Shown: one piece after another, positions 1 to 9,992 of the stretch
Numbering within the stretch: the first letter of the stretch is position 1
How the letters are laid out: every line of letters starts with the position of its first letter
Assembly (NCBI GenBank): GCA_914767715.1
Contig: OU612072.1
Span: 16,554,001-16,618,000 of the forward strand
Reading direction: 5' to 3'
From: Membranipora membranacea
Lineage: Eukaryota > Bryozoa > Gymnolaemata > Cheilostomatida > Membraniporidae
Length of the DNA: 64,000 nucleotides
Made by a program: the position numbers and the translations under genes
Notes under the pieces: model-generated
Database searches by the model: none
What the model was told of the DNA's origin: nothing
What the model saw: the letters and a program-made list of their open reading frames with translations, nothing else

Positions 1-1666
1 GACATGTGCCATGAAAGCTTGAAATAAATAAAAAAGAAATTAGAAATCAGCTTACTTTACCCATATAAGTTGAATTTAGATCAGCAAGCGTTGCCGAGTG
101 CCTAGTGTGCCTGATCACAGTGTAAGTGGCCCAAGATCAAATCCCAGACCCATAAAGTAAAGGTTAGATACCCAAATGTTTTTATATATACCACAATTAT
201 AACGTGCTTGTTGCGCGAGAGGCCCGGGTTCGAATCCTAAATCATTTTGCGCTGAGCTTTGCAAGCTTCAGTGGCTGAGCGGTTGTGCTACATTCTATGG
301 CTGTATTCACTGAAAATAATTGTGGGGGATGTCAACTCACTACAACATATAATACTTATCAATCCACATTATATGCATATGAGGATGAAAAGGATGGCAA
401 CTATTATAGCTAATACCTGGCTGGTCTCACCGCTTTAGAAACATTATCAGCAAAACAAAGAAAGAAATATTAATCATGATGTATTTCAGGTGTGATCATT
501 AGTTTGCCAAGAGAAGCTTTGTTGTGTTAGTCAAGTCTTAGACGGACCCGTTCCTGATACCCTTGGCGACATTGAGAATGTGGCAGAGCACTTGCAACAC
601 GATAACAGATCAATAATCCAAATCCCTTCACTCAAGCAGTACAACTAAGTATTTTTTCTTTAGTCCCCAGCAATTTCTTCTAAATTTTTTGATGAAGTCT
701 TTAGCAATGAGTTGTATGAGTCGACATTGTTACATCTGCCAAGAATAAAATGGTCGGCATCTGTGATTTTGGTGACCTAAGCCTCTTTTCTCATCGACTT
801 TCAAATAGAATGGTTTGTGATGTGGAACATGTTATCATAAAAATATATTAATATAAATCACATAATTTTACATGAATAGCTATAAAATTTTAATTTGTTT
901 ATAATAACAACCCGGCTGCTTGAAACGGAAATTCAATTTTTAATTTTTGAAATTTTGTAGTCCATGTCTTCGTGCTCATTTACTGAAACTTTTTTCATCA
1001 TCAGGAGTGGGTTAGTCTGAGCCCCCTAGACTTTTGCTCCCTGCCCGGTGGTATGTCTAAGACTGGACAGATACAGTAAATCTATAAGCAAATAGGACGG
1101 TCTCTGATGTTGAACATTTTGTCATAAAAGAATATATGATGATAATAAATAAAAAAAAATTAATTACATAAGTTTATCAAAATAGCATTAAAATCTCAAT
1201 ATTAATAGACCCTGCAGCTTGATCGGGATTTAATTTTTGAATTTTTTGACAATCCATAGTCAGCTTCTTCGTTTTCATTTATTGAAACCTTTTTCCTCAT
1301 TGGCCCTATATATCAGCAAATATATAGTTTCTGATGTTGAATATAATGTTCCAAAAAATATGATATACGTATGAGTGAGCAAAAATTATTGACCATCGCG
1401 CATTCCTGTAATCATTTATATTTTTGCTTATTATTTTTCTAAACGTCAAACAGTTTTTCAATAAAACTCAACTGTCTGTATTTTGGAAGTATATTTTTCT
1501 GACCTCCAAGTCAATTTAAAACAACACTTTCCAATCTCATCACAGGAAGTGAATTTTCTGCCAAATAAAGTCCAATATATCAACATGTATCGTATTTATA
1601 TAATATATATTATCAAGCTGGTGGCCTGCAATGTTGTTAGTACTAGTTCCCAATGACTTCCTCTCA
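1..1666. repeat. Segment A, distal part (non-coding duplicated DNA)
   Basis: No gene is seen here. The first 950 bases align by eye, with small changes, to 61808-62710 near the other end of the window, so this is one copy of a locus-wide duplicated segment. It holds tRNA-promoter-like pieces: an A-box-like stretch near 88-105, a B-box match (GGTTCGAATCC) near 226-236 and another A-box-like stretch near 268-285. They are too scrambled to call a tRNA. The rest is AT-rich with stop codons in all frames. Part of it (about 956-1666) resembles 32940-33560 and 56240-56620, so segments A and B are themselves old relatives. Confidence 0.6.
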
Positions 1667-2445
1667 TTCCTTTATTCTTTGGGTCCTAAACCTTGGCAAG
1701 GACATCATTATATGCTTTTGGCTGACTAGTTGTACTTTGGCACCTTGCTGTTAGTGAGTCTGTGTCGACTGTTCAGCCTAAGTGCTCTAATTAAAATGTG
1801 AATAATTGCCCTTTTTTGGCTGGCAGCCTCCACAACGTCAGTTTTAAGCAATATTGCTGTTGAATAAATATCTGATTGTTGGTGAAAATAAAGGTGGAAA
1901 TTTGGCAAAAGGGAATAATGAGCTGTCAGCTTCCCTCTATTACCGTTTGAGTAGCATACATAAATTATACTGTAATAGCTTTCCTAAAATATAATAAACA
2001 TAGCCTAAATTTAAAGGACTCTCAGTTGAAAAAGGACAGTTTTGTCATTAGGTTTGCAACCATCAGATGGGTTTGTCACTTTGATATTGATGAGTGGCCT
2101 GTAGCTGAATCACTCAGCTTCTGTTACAAACCAGGTTTCTGTATGATACATCACCAAACGCATTCTTCACATTTCACTTTACCACTCTTGTGTCAGCATT
2201 ACTCACAGATTAATATTCCCAGGTTATGATGTATTTTGTTGTAGTCTGTCTCTCGTCACACTGTGCTGTCTGGTAAAGCTCTCTCACCAAATCAAAATAA
2301 TTAGGCTATAAGTTTGAGAATTAATCAAACTAAGTTTGGAATCCAATTTTATACGTGCACAGTTGGCGGTTGTCACTGACAGAAATTTGTGTAGCCACCA
2401 TTATGGTCATGACATTATATTAAACCAGTATTTAGTAGAGACTAG

Positions 2446-2530
2446 AAGATGGATCAGTTGGTTAGAGGGACGTTCCTTTAGCATGCAAATGTTGAAGATC
2501 GCGTGTTCGAATCCTACTGCAGTCCGTCAA
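2446..2530 (+). repeat. tRNA-Ala-like SINE head (copy 1)
   Basis: A tRNA-like stretch has an A-box-like GATCAGTTGGTTAGAGGG, a TTAGCAT anticodon-loop-like sequence (AGC, alanine) and a B box (GTGTTCGAATCC). Arm pairing is poor, so it is more likely a pol III-derived SINE head than a working tRNA. Related copies lie at 3532, 25597 and 62935. Confidence 0.5.
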
Positions 2531-3531
2531 CTACTGGGGTTTGGTCGGCCCCCGGCAGTGCTCCGACCTGCCTGCAAACTAAGAGCAACCTGGCGTAGAT
2601 AATGCAGACTTGCCCCTACTTTGTATTTTGCCACCCTTGCCTTGGATGTGGCTTGTGATACATCAGCTTGCTTTTAGATCAACGATTATAAGGTGTCAAG
2701 TTATCCTTCCTGTTAGTACGAGCAGGTAACTCCAGAGTAAAAATCATTAGTCGACACAAATTCCTTTATTCTTTGGGTCCTAAACCTTGGCAAGGACATC
2801 ATTATATGCTTTTGGCTGACTAGTTGTACTTTGGCACCTTGCTGTTAGTGAGTCTGTGTCGACTGTTCAGCCTAAGTGCTCTAATTAAAATGTGAATAAT
2901 TGCCCTTTTTTGGCTGGCAGCCTCCACAACGTCAGTTTTAAGCAATATTGCTGTTGAATAAATATCTGATTGTTGGTGAAAATAAAGGTGGAAATTTGGC
3001 AAAAGGGAATAATGAGCTGTCAGCGTCCCTCTATTACCGTTTGAGTCGCATACATAATTATACTGTAATAGCTTTCCTAAAATATAATAAACATAGCCTC
3101 AATTTAAAGGACTCTCAGTTGAAAAAGGATAGTTTTGTCATTAGGTTAGCAACCATCAGATGGGTTTGTCACTTTGATATTGATGAGTGGCCTGTAGCTG
3201 AATCACTCAGCTTCTGTTACAAACCAGGTTTCTGTATGATACATCACCAAACGCATTCTTCACATTTGACTTTCCCACTCTTGTGTCAGCATTACTCACA
3301 GATTAATATTCCCAGATTATGATGTATTTTGTTGTAGTCTGTCTCTCGTCACACTGTGCTGTCTGGTAAAGCTCTCTTACCAAATCAAAATAATTAGGCT
3401 ATAAGTTTGAAAATTAATCAAACTAAATTTGGAATCCAATTTTATACCACAGTTGGCGGTTGTCACTGACAGAAATTTGTGTAGCCATCATTATTGTCAT
3501 GACATTATATTAAACCAGTATTTAGTAGAGA

Positions 3532-3616
3532 CTAGAAGATGGCTCAGTTGGTTAGAGGGCCGTTCCTTTAGCATGCAAGTGTTGAAGATCGCGTGTTCGA
3601 ACCCTACTGCAGTCAA
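3532..3616 (+). repeat. tRNA-Ala-like SINE head (copy 2)
   Basis: The second tandem copy of the tRNA-like stretch has a better A box (TGGCTCAGTTGGTTAGAGGG), the same TTAGCAT loop and the B box GTGTTCGAACCC. It was duplicated with the 1.09-kb segment rather than inserted independently. Confidence 0.5.
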
Positions 3617-4135
3617 TTGACTACTGGGGTTTGGTTGGCCCCCAGCAGTTCTCCGACCTGGCTGCAAACGTAGAGCAACCTGGCGTAGATAATGTGGCCT
3701 TGCCCCTACTTTGTTATTTGCCACCCATGCCTTGGATGTGGCGTGTGATACAGCAGCTTGCTTTTAAATCAACGACTCTATAAGGTGTCAAGTTATCCTT
3801 CCTCTTAGTTTGAGCAGGTAACTCCAGAGTAAAAATCATTAGTTGGACACAAATTTTGCCTGTCAACATTCTTAGCTACATTATCGTTAATAGACTTTAC
3901 TAAAGGAAATTCTGTGTCTTATTTTGAGACAACTTAATTGTAAGCTAGCAGCAGCATTATTAGTCACCCAGTGCAACCAGCGAAGATGATCCTATTGTTT
4001 GGAGACAAAACTACTTTTTCATATCCACATGAGCAATGTCAAAAGGAAAGATCTATTCTGCAAGTTGGAGAAAAAATGTCACCAAAGGACTGAAAATGTC
4101 AATTGAACTCCCTTTCTCCAACCTAACTTTACTTG

Positions 4136-4977
4136 TTACGCGCTTATTTATGTATTGTACGCCTGAGACTTCCACCTGCCATCATTTTAAATCCGCGCCA
4201 CAGACCAGCCTCTCTTGCTTGCCCGAGTTGCTCCACCATGAGGAAAACAATGGGGAGTAATCTTCACCTTCAAGCCAGCAGCACAGCACACTTTCTGTAA
4301 CATGCTACGGAACGACGCCGCAGTGATGTTGAACAGCGGTTCATCTTCTAGTCTGCACTCTTGCTTCTCCAAGTAACCCTTAAATAACTGCACAATGCCA
4401 ATAGACTTGGACCAGGAGTCTGAAATCGTGATGATAGCAGGCTTCTCAGAGTGCTTGAAAGACCTCGGCCTTAAAAACAGAGTCTTCCTAGATTTTGAGA
4501 TCTTGACATCATTACATCGTAGATAGTGTTCCTCACTAGACACATAAAATTCGGACGGCCAAAGGAATCCAAAGAAAGCCAAGGATACCATCACCTTGAA
4601 CATAACCTCAGCCCCCCGATACAGAGACTTGATTTGCGGCAAAGGGACTGGGTGCTTCCTCAGAGTCTGCTGCCTTCTCTTCTTCGATCCCTTCGAAGCT
4701 ATTCCTAGCTTCTCAGATTCCCAGGCGATCTCAATGCCCTTGCGCTTAGACATGTGACGGAGTGCTGACAAGTGGGATTGCTCTGTCCCATATCCCAGAC
4801 CCTTCTTGACCAGTTGCGCTACCCATAGCTCAGCCGAGACTTTTGATTGTCCACCGGCAATAGGCAGTGACATCTCCTCACAAAAGGTTGAATAATCATC
4901 AAAACACTTCTCATAAATAGCTGTAGATTTTGTAGACAGATAATCTGCGATCAGTGACTCAAACTCTCCCTTTAAAC
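4136..4977 (-). pseudogene. Ngaro N1 tyrosine recombinase, catalytically dead
   Basis: The YR would recombine circular cDNA into the genome. The exon opens after a strong 3' splice site (TGTTGTCTGTTACAG, ending at 4978). The N-terminal SAM-like part (about 90 residues) is followed by the catalytic domain. The first catalytic Arg should sit in the GFLRxSE block; here it is GFLWPSE, whereas N3 still reads GFLRLSE. The HxxR box reads HCFPHGGAT, with Pro for Arg, whereas N3 has FRHGGAT. A TAA at 4187-4189 stops the frame just before the GRWKS-QAY block that should carry the nucleophilic Tyr, and the same frame is readable beyond it. Three independent hits on the active site mean this copy cannot work. 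Confidence 0.85.
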
Positions 4978-5028
4978 CTGTAACAGACAACACAAAACTT
5001 TCATTAGCCAATCAAAGTTTCAACACAA

Positions 5029-5089
5029 ATTGACCAACACATCACTACCCCCTCCCCCCCACCCGAGCTGTACGGCCGACTGATACGGC
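5029..5089 (-). other. Inter-ORF hairpin H3 and G-rich run
   Basis: Just after the RT-RNase H stop position, the minus strand has GCCG-TATCAGT-CGGC (5075-5089), a 4-bp stem with a 7-base loop, followed by a run rich in G. The same arrangement follows Gag and the SGNH ORF. Its role is unknown; it might be a splice, termination or reinitiation signal. Confidence 0.6.
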
Positions 5090-6479
5090 ATTCACTTCCA
5101 ACTTATCACACTGCTGCATAAATTTATCCCTGCAGTACAACTTGTTCAGGATATTAGTCACAGCCATGTTGTCAGTAAAAATGTTGATCGCCATATCAGA
5201 GAACTCCAAACTGAGCAACGTAAGTAGAACATTGATGGGATACAGTTCCAATACTGCAATGTTGCACTTCTTGCCGTAAGGCCAAGACCCTGAGAACCGA
5301 GATGACCCCAACATACAACCGAAACCTACAGAGGTTAACGCATCTGTGTACACATCAGGGCAGCAGAATGTTGAGGAATCTAGCATCCTGAATGGCCTTT
5401 CTGGTGGGGTATGAAGTAGGCTAAACTACACACGGAAATCATCAGTTTCTTCCTCCGAGACTTTCCTCCTTTTATCTTGCCGTCGGGAAAGAATTCCAGA
5501 CAGACTCTCGTATATGCTGCTTAGATAAATCCTTGCACTAGCTATAACCTGTGATGTATGGTTTAATGAACCAGCAAGTGACTGCCATTCCTTAACACGA
5601 GGTGTCCTCCTAGACAGGAATTGATTGAGTTTACATATCATTTTGTCTCTCTTTTCTGATGGGATATACATAGCCATTCTCTCAGCCTCAATACCAATCC
5701 CCAAAAACACCAAGCTCTTCACTGGCCTCACGGTTTTATGCGGTGAAATAGGCACTCCGGCAGCCTCACACAATTCCTCAAAAACACTTAAAGCCCCCTC
5801 ACAAAGAGAACGTCATTCAGACAGTTGAAAACATGGGCCTGCACCCGAGAGTGCTTGTATAACATACAAACTAAGGAGTCACTAATCCTACTGAATAACT
5901 GGCATGAACTAGACGCTCCCATAGGCAGCATCCTATCCACATAGTACTCGTCCTCGATGAATATGCTCAGGAATCTCCAATCATCGCGTCTGATAGGAAC
6001 AAACCTGTAGGCATCAGCCTGATCCACCTTAGCCAACCAAGCACCACCATCCCATAACTTGATATCAAACAGTGACCGACGTCTTGAACCGAGCAGTACT
6101 GCACAGATCTTAACAACTCCGGTATATTGTCATTCACAGCGCTTCCAACTGGATGAGAGAGGTTGAATATCATACGATATTTATCACTGTTGGGCTTTGG
6201 TATCACATAGAGGGGAGAAATGAAGAGATCAGGAAATGGCTTGTTAGAAAAAGGACCAATAATGCGTCCCTTGGCCACCTCATCGCTGAGCTTAGACAAA
6301 AGAGGCAATGGAGGGGGCCTCGGCTTTACTTTCCCATACAATAAGTGAAAATCCTGTTTTATACAGTGGGAAGCCATGTCTGAAGCCATCAACTACAAAT
6401 TGTTCATCTGAATAGCCCTTCAGATATACAGCCAGTCTTTCCACGTTCACAGGTGACTCAATGCCAAAAGATGATATAT
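5041..6479 (-). pseudogene. Ngaro N1 reverse transcriptase-RNase H, decayed
   Basis: The block starts after a strong 3' splice site (TTTATCTTTTCAG) at 6480. The N-terminal region holds the DIRS/Ngaro-type motif NVERLAVYLKGYSDEQ, then the RT fingers and palm (FISPLYVIPKPNSDKYRMIFNL), then the active-site region. There the expected YLDD reads CLND and about 23 bases after it are missing compared with N2, which breaks the frame. The RNase H start (YTDALTSVGFG) is present. About 200 bases that in N2 encode the RNase H C-terminus (ARHISGEMNVGADLLSRG) are deleted near 5115, so N1 lacks the end of the enzyme. Several other frameshifts split the frame into five pieces. Confidence 0.85.
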
Positions 6480-6571
6480 CTGAAAAGATAAACACAGCCA
6501 GTTTTCAGCAAACACTACATAACCATTATGCTCAAACTAATCAAGTAATAACCTTTGTCTCGATATTCCTT

Positions 6572-6617
6572 ATAATCCCCCCCCCCCGCCCGAGGGGAGG
6601 GTGCCGACTAATACGGC
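6572..6617 (-). other. Inter-ORF hairpin H2 and G-rich run
   Basis: About 30 bases after the Gag stop, the minus strand has GCCG-TATTAGT-CGGC (6603-6617), then CCCTCCCC facing a long G run, which could form a second stem. This is the second of three such sites in N1. Confidence 0.6.
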
Positions 6618-6647
6618 GTTTCCGACGAACTGGTAGATGAGCTGCAA

Positions 6648-7532
6648 TTAGTCAATTAGCCAAAGTGATTGATTGAGGGTTGATCTACTTCTTACTACAT
6701 CTGTACTCCGGGTGATCTGCGCTGAGCCTTCTTTGCACTTGTGAGTGAATCTGCAGGTATTTCCGAATTTGCATCCAGCAGCAGAGTTAAACCTCAAGCA
6801 GTAGCGCTCTGACTTTCGACCAGGTTGCTCGGCTTTCTTCTTATTCGTCTTAGTCTCCCGAAGTCCACCATCCAGCTCAGCGATATACTCTCCCCATACC
6901 ACATCAGCATTCCTACTCTTCAGACGCCTGAATTGAAAGTCATATTCAATTCCATTCTTCCCTGCCATGTGGAAGCCCTACACTATCTCGAAGTGGCGAA
7001 GCATGCCTTGAACATCACTGGGGTAGAACTCCAGGTGAATACTCATGAACACAATAAACGCATCAATCCACGAGTGGAATGACTCAAGGTTCTTACTATC
7101 TTCCACCTCTTCAAATAATCCATCGACAAGAGATAACCTCTTTCTCACCTTATCATCCCTTGCTCGTGGTAACATCAGCTTAAAGTCGACAAACTCACCT
7201 TCACAAATCTTTTTCAGTAGCTTATCATCCACGTGCTCATTTTTCGGATGGGCTGGCACACAGCCAAAAGATCTTTTTGTCCGGGTTGTAACGCTAGACT
7301 CTCCAACATCAACTTCTTCCTCACTGATCTCCTCCACTATTGAAGAAAGCTCTTCCTCCTCTGGGACATCCCAGTCCTGATGAGCCGCTGAAGTTGAAAC
7401 CACACTGGTTACTTTCTTCATAGGGCCTTTTCCCTTCACAGAAGAAGTGGCCTTTCCCCCTTTCCCTTTTGCCGGAGCCTTGGCCCTCATAGGCTGCAAA
7501 GTGCCCTCCTCCGAGGCTCTCCTAGTAGACTC
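6648..7532 (-). pseudogene. Ngaro N1 Gag-like protein with CCCH zinc finger (interrupted)
   Basis: A Gag-like nucleic-acid-binding protein of about 290 codons, starting at a 3' splice site (GTATCGTCATAG) at 7533. It has a basic Lys/Gly-rich N-terminus, an acidic stretch (PEEEELSSIVEE), a central region with conserved LMLPRARDDKVRKRLS and SWIDAF, and a C-terminal finger of the form C-x7-C-x5-C-x3-H (YCLRFNSAAGCKFGNTCRFTH) near residue 255. A single in-frame TAG after HFEIV, where N2 has Lys, splits the frame at about 6978. The rest of the frame is open. Length and layout fit the ORF1/Gag proteins of Ngaro elements. Confidence 0.75.
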
Positions 7533-7783
7533 CTATGACGATACCACAAATTTTAATAGTTGCAACCGATGAAGAATGGCAGACTGACACCTTTTTTAGT
7601 CACAATATAACAATAATAACAAACTTATCACCCTAATAATGATTAACAGTATCCTAACTTAAATAACATAACTATTATCACCTTAATTATAATAAGTATC
7701 AACTTAATTGAACTGGCTGATTACACTCAACTAATTACCTTAATAAATAAGCAATTAATAACGAGTAAAAAGATTCAGCTCAC
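7533..7783 (-). other. Candidate intron ahead of Ngaro N1 Gag
   Basis: A good donor (CAGG|GTGAGC at 7783) and acceptor (TCGTCATAG at 7533) bound 251 AT-rich bases. N2 has the same acceptor but a weaker donor (GTGGGC), and its 2.5-kb insertion falls inside this gap. The splice is inferred from signals only. Confidence 0.4.
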
Positions 7784-7825
7784 CCTGGTCCACATGCATA
7801 AAAACCTGATCCAAAAATTCTCAAT

Positions 7826-7866
7826 ACCACCCCATGGTGGGGAGGGGGAATGTCGACTAATACGAC
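7826..7866 (-). other. Inter-ORF hairpin H1 and G/C-rich run
   Basis: The minus strand reads GTCG-TATTAGT-CGAC (7852-7866). The stem differs from H2 and H3 (GCCG/CGGC) by a paired change that keeps base pairing, and the loop is identical to H2. It is followed by CCCC-ACCAT-GGGG, which can form a second stem. It lies between the SGNH and Gag ORFs. Confidence 0.6.
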
Positions 7867-7970
7867 TTTAAATTCCATCCAATGAAAGGGGCAAGTGTTC
7901 ATATTTACATCACCGGTTCGTTGTCCATACTCACTTCAATCAACAGTCGCAGGTTATAAATGATCCATAT

Positions 7971-8494
7971 TCACCAAAAGTTGTGGTTGATCACCCACAC
8001 AATAAAGGCAATGAGGTAACATATTGCCTGTCGATAACCTGGATGAAGGAAGTGCACGCCATCCACGTTTCTCCACGCCTGTCGTCAATCCCACAATCAG
8101 AATGTGACCTGAGGGTTGCAACTAAACCGTCTCTCCATAATCCCAGCATACTGGCGAGCCCTGGTGTTGTAATTAACGTTGGATCGCGGCCACAGTGATG
8201 GGATCACCACTGTCTCTGCTCCTTCCTGCAGAATCTGAATCTGAATCTGAATCCTATCCTATCAGCAAGTTGATAAGGGGAGCACCAACCAGCATCCAAG
8301 TCGTTCCCGCCAATCATAAGAACCACCAGCCGAAACCCAGCACAACGTCCAACTTGCTGTTCTGCCAAGTTCATTCCCGCACCACCTTGCCATATCCATC
8401 TCACCGAGACATCAGTGATGTGCTGACCAAGCCAGCGCCTGTGGGGGTACATTCTCCCAACATGGGAGTCACCCAAGATCAACACCGTAGCTTC
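7971..8494 (-). pseudogene. Ngaro N1 SGNH/GDSL-type hydrolase, frameshifted
   Basis: An SGNH-family esterase-like domain carried by the retrotransposon; its substrate is unknown. The block begins after a clear acceptor (TTTATTTTTTAG) at 8495. Block I is VLILGDSHVGR with the nucleophile Ser; block III is MIGGNDLDAG with the Asn; block V is DGVHFLHPGYR with the catalytic Asp and His. All four SGNH catalytic positions are therefore present in the DNA, but block V is in another frame from blocks I-III because of an indel and a local GAATCT-type repeat expansion near 8230-8255. N2 has the opposite state: an in-frame stop after block I. Confidence 0.75.
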
Positions 8495-8523
8495 CTAAAA
8501 AATAAACTCAGCATTGCACTATA

Positions 8524-9565
8524 ATGACCTTCAGGACATGTTGTAACAAATTTAATTTGTTTTATTATTGTTCATATTTGTATATCACAAAGACCTTTGT
8601 ACCTCAATATGTGAAATGTTTCACCACGTCCTGTAAGGCACAAGAAATGATCTTTAATTAAGAGTTTAATTAACCAATAATAATAATATACATAGCTACG
8701 TTAATTTATACCCCTTCACCCCTATACAGCAGCCTCGGCCCCCTTTATTGGACGTGATGGGCATTGCAAACGTGCCAAGATATGCCACAAGTAATGGTCA
8801 CCCAGCTAACCGTTGCTTTGAGCGGCTAGTTTGGGCGCTTCCTCGCGTTTCCATAAACCAATAACCTCAAGAGGGGTGAACACGATAACAGGCGCACATG
8901 TCAATACAATTCCAAGAGCAAAACAAATAGCAATACTAAGCAGGTTCACATAAAAGGAAAAAGTTCCAGCCTGACAGGCGTGCAAACAGGGGATCTAGGC
9001 CCTAGTGCAACAGGCGGGCCCTCTCAAGTTTCATGAGGAATTTATTTTCACTTAGGTCCCCTTCGGGCCCTTCTCAAGTTACATGAGGATATTATTAGTT
9101 TGCCTTAGGCACTTCCCTTAGTTACAAGAGGGAAACTTCATTACTTGCTCCATGAGCTACCTCAATTTACCAGAGGTTTATTTTACCTACATAATTAAAT
9201 ACTAGAAGAGATTCATAATAAATCCGTCCAATATAATTTATTTATCCTGTTAATTAATTAAGCCCAAACAACCTTAGCTTTAGGTCTGTCTGCCAATATA
9301 ATAAAATTACGGAGTATCATTAATCAAGGCTTCAAGCAATATCACATATGTGTGCTGCAAACAAGGTCTATCAATTAAGCCACTGACAATAACAGCACAG
9401 TGACTATAAAAATTCTTGAACCTTTTCTTACACAGTGCAACAAAACCATTGCTCATATTCCTTGAAGAATTCATTGGTTGCAACATAAAACTATGAGGAT
9501 TGACTAATACTGCTCATCAAAAGCCGGCAAAACTGGTAAGTGCTGCAAGCATCTCCGTTTTGCTA
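8524..9565 (-). other. Ngaro N1 5' leader region
   Basis: No intact ORF. On the minus strand, about 8990-8725, lies a stop-containing relative of the 87-codon ORF found in N2 at 46818-47081. The remainder (9060-9560) is AT-rich, and it matches N2 closely up to the element border. Confidence 0.5.
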
Positions 9566-9992
9566 TTATAATAATTTCATCATTGAATGCAATAAACCAA
9601 TACCAAAAGGGCTGAGCGAGTTATTGTTCAAGTTAAGCAACAAAGATATAAAATAAGCGCATAAAGTTAGCTAAGCATTTCAATTTTTATATATCAAAAT
9701 AAATGAATGTATAAATATTCAGTAAGGCTGAGCGATAAGATATAAACATGATCATAGTAACAGAAGAGGAAAAATGCATCTTAGCTGTGAAGAAAAGGTA
9801 GAAATAAAAATGATGGTTTGGTATAACCGCTCTACTATGGTCGTAAAACAGGTGATCAAATGGATAAATTTTAATGCGATATATAGCTTTTCAAAACTGT
9901 TCAACCTTGGTTTAAAGACGCATATAGATCATTGCCAGGCAAACAATAACAGCCACTATTAACAAAAATAAGGTCGATATAGTTTCTCTATT
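9566..9992. other. 3' flank of TRIM-1
   Basis: AT-rich and non-coding, shared with the downstream flanks of TRIM-2 (about 26250-26672) and TRIM-3 (47660-48511). The shared phrase CAATAAACCAAT marks where homology resumes after the Ngaro insertion. No clear AATAAA signal close to the stop codon was found. Confidence 0.6.

Larger units (their letters stand above)
1667..3850. repeat. 1.09-kb tandem duplication, two copies
   Basis: Two head-to-tail copies, about 1667-2760 and 2761-3850, with a period of 1094 bases and only scattered differences. Both start at the motif CCTTTATTCTTTGGGTCC. The same 60-codon minus-strand reading frame appears in both copies (1726-1908 and 2820-3002), but it lies in repeat DNA, has no recognisable domain, and a diverged relative at 33527-33814 does not conserve it cleanly, so I do not call it a gene. 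More diverged relatives lie at 25330-26050, 59750-60850 and 62710-63440. Confidence 0.85.
4020..9565 (-). mobile_element. Ngaro/DIRS-like tyrosine-recombinase retrotransposon N1
   Basis: Read on the minus strand, the order is 5' leader, SGNH hydrolase, Gag, reverse transcriptase-RNase H, tyrosine recombinase. No integrase, protease or LTR is seen. This gene set is that of the Ngaro group, some members of which are known to carry an SGNH hydrolase. The borders were inferred by comparison with the element-free relatives at 34630 and 60830: sequence shared with those sites stops after CTACTTTTT at 4019 and resumes near 9565. Every ORF carries inactivating changes, described in the ORF entries. 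N1 shares its flanks with N2 and N3, so the three copies were probably multiplied by segmental duplication rather than by separate insertions. Split direct repeats, expected at Ngaro ends, were not resolved by eye. Confidence 0.85.

Noticed and set aside
1726-3002. Identical 60-codon minus-strand ORFs at 1726 and 2820
   Set aside because: They are identical because the DNA is tandemly duplicated; there is no domain, splice context or conservation in the more distant relatives.
7852-7868. TAATACGACT, identical to the start of the phage T7 promoter
   Set aside because: Only 10 bases match and the rest of the promoter is absent; the match is part of the inter-ORF hairpin H1, whose relatives at H2 and H3 diverge from T7.
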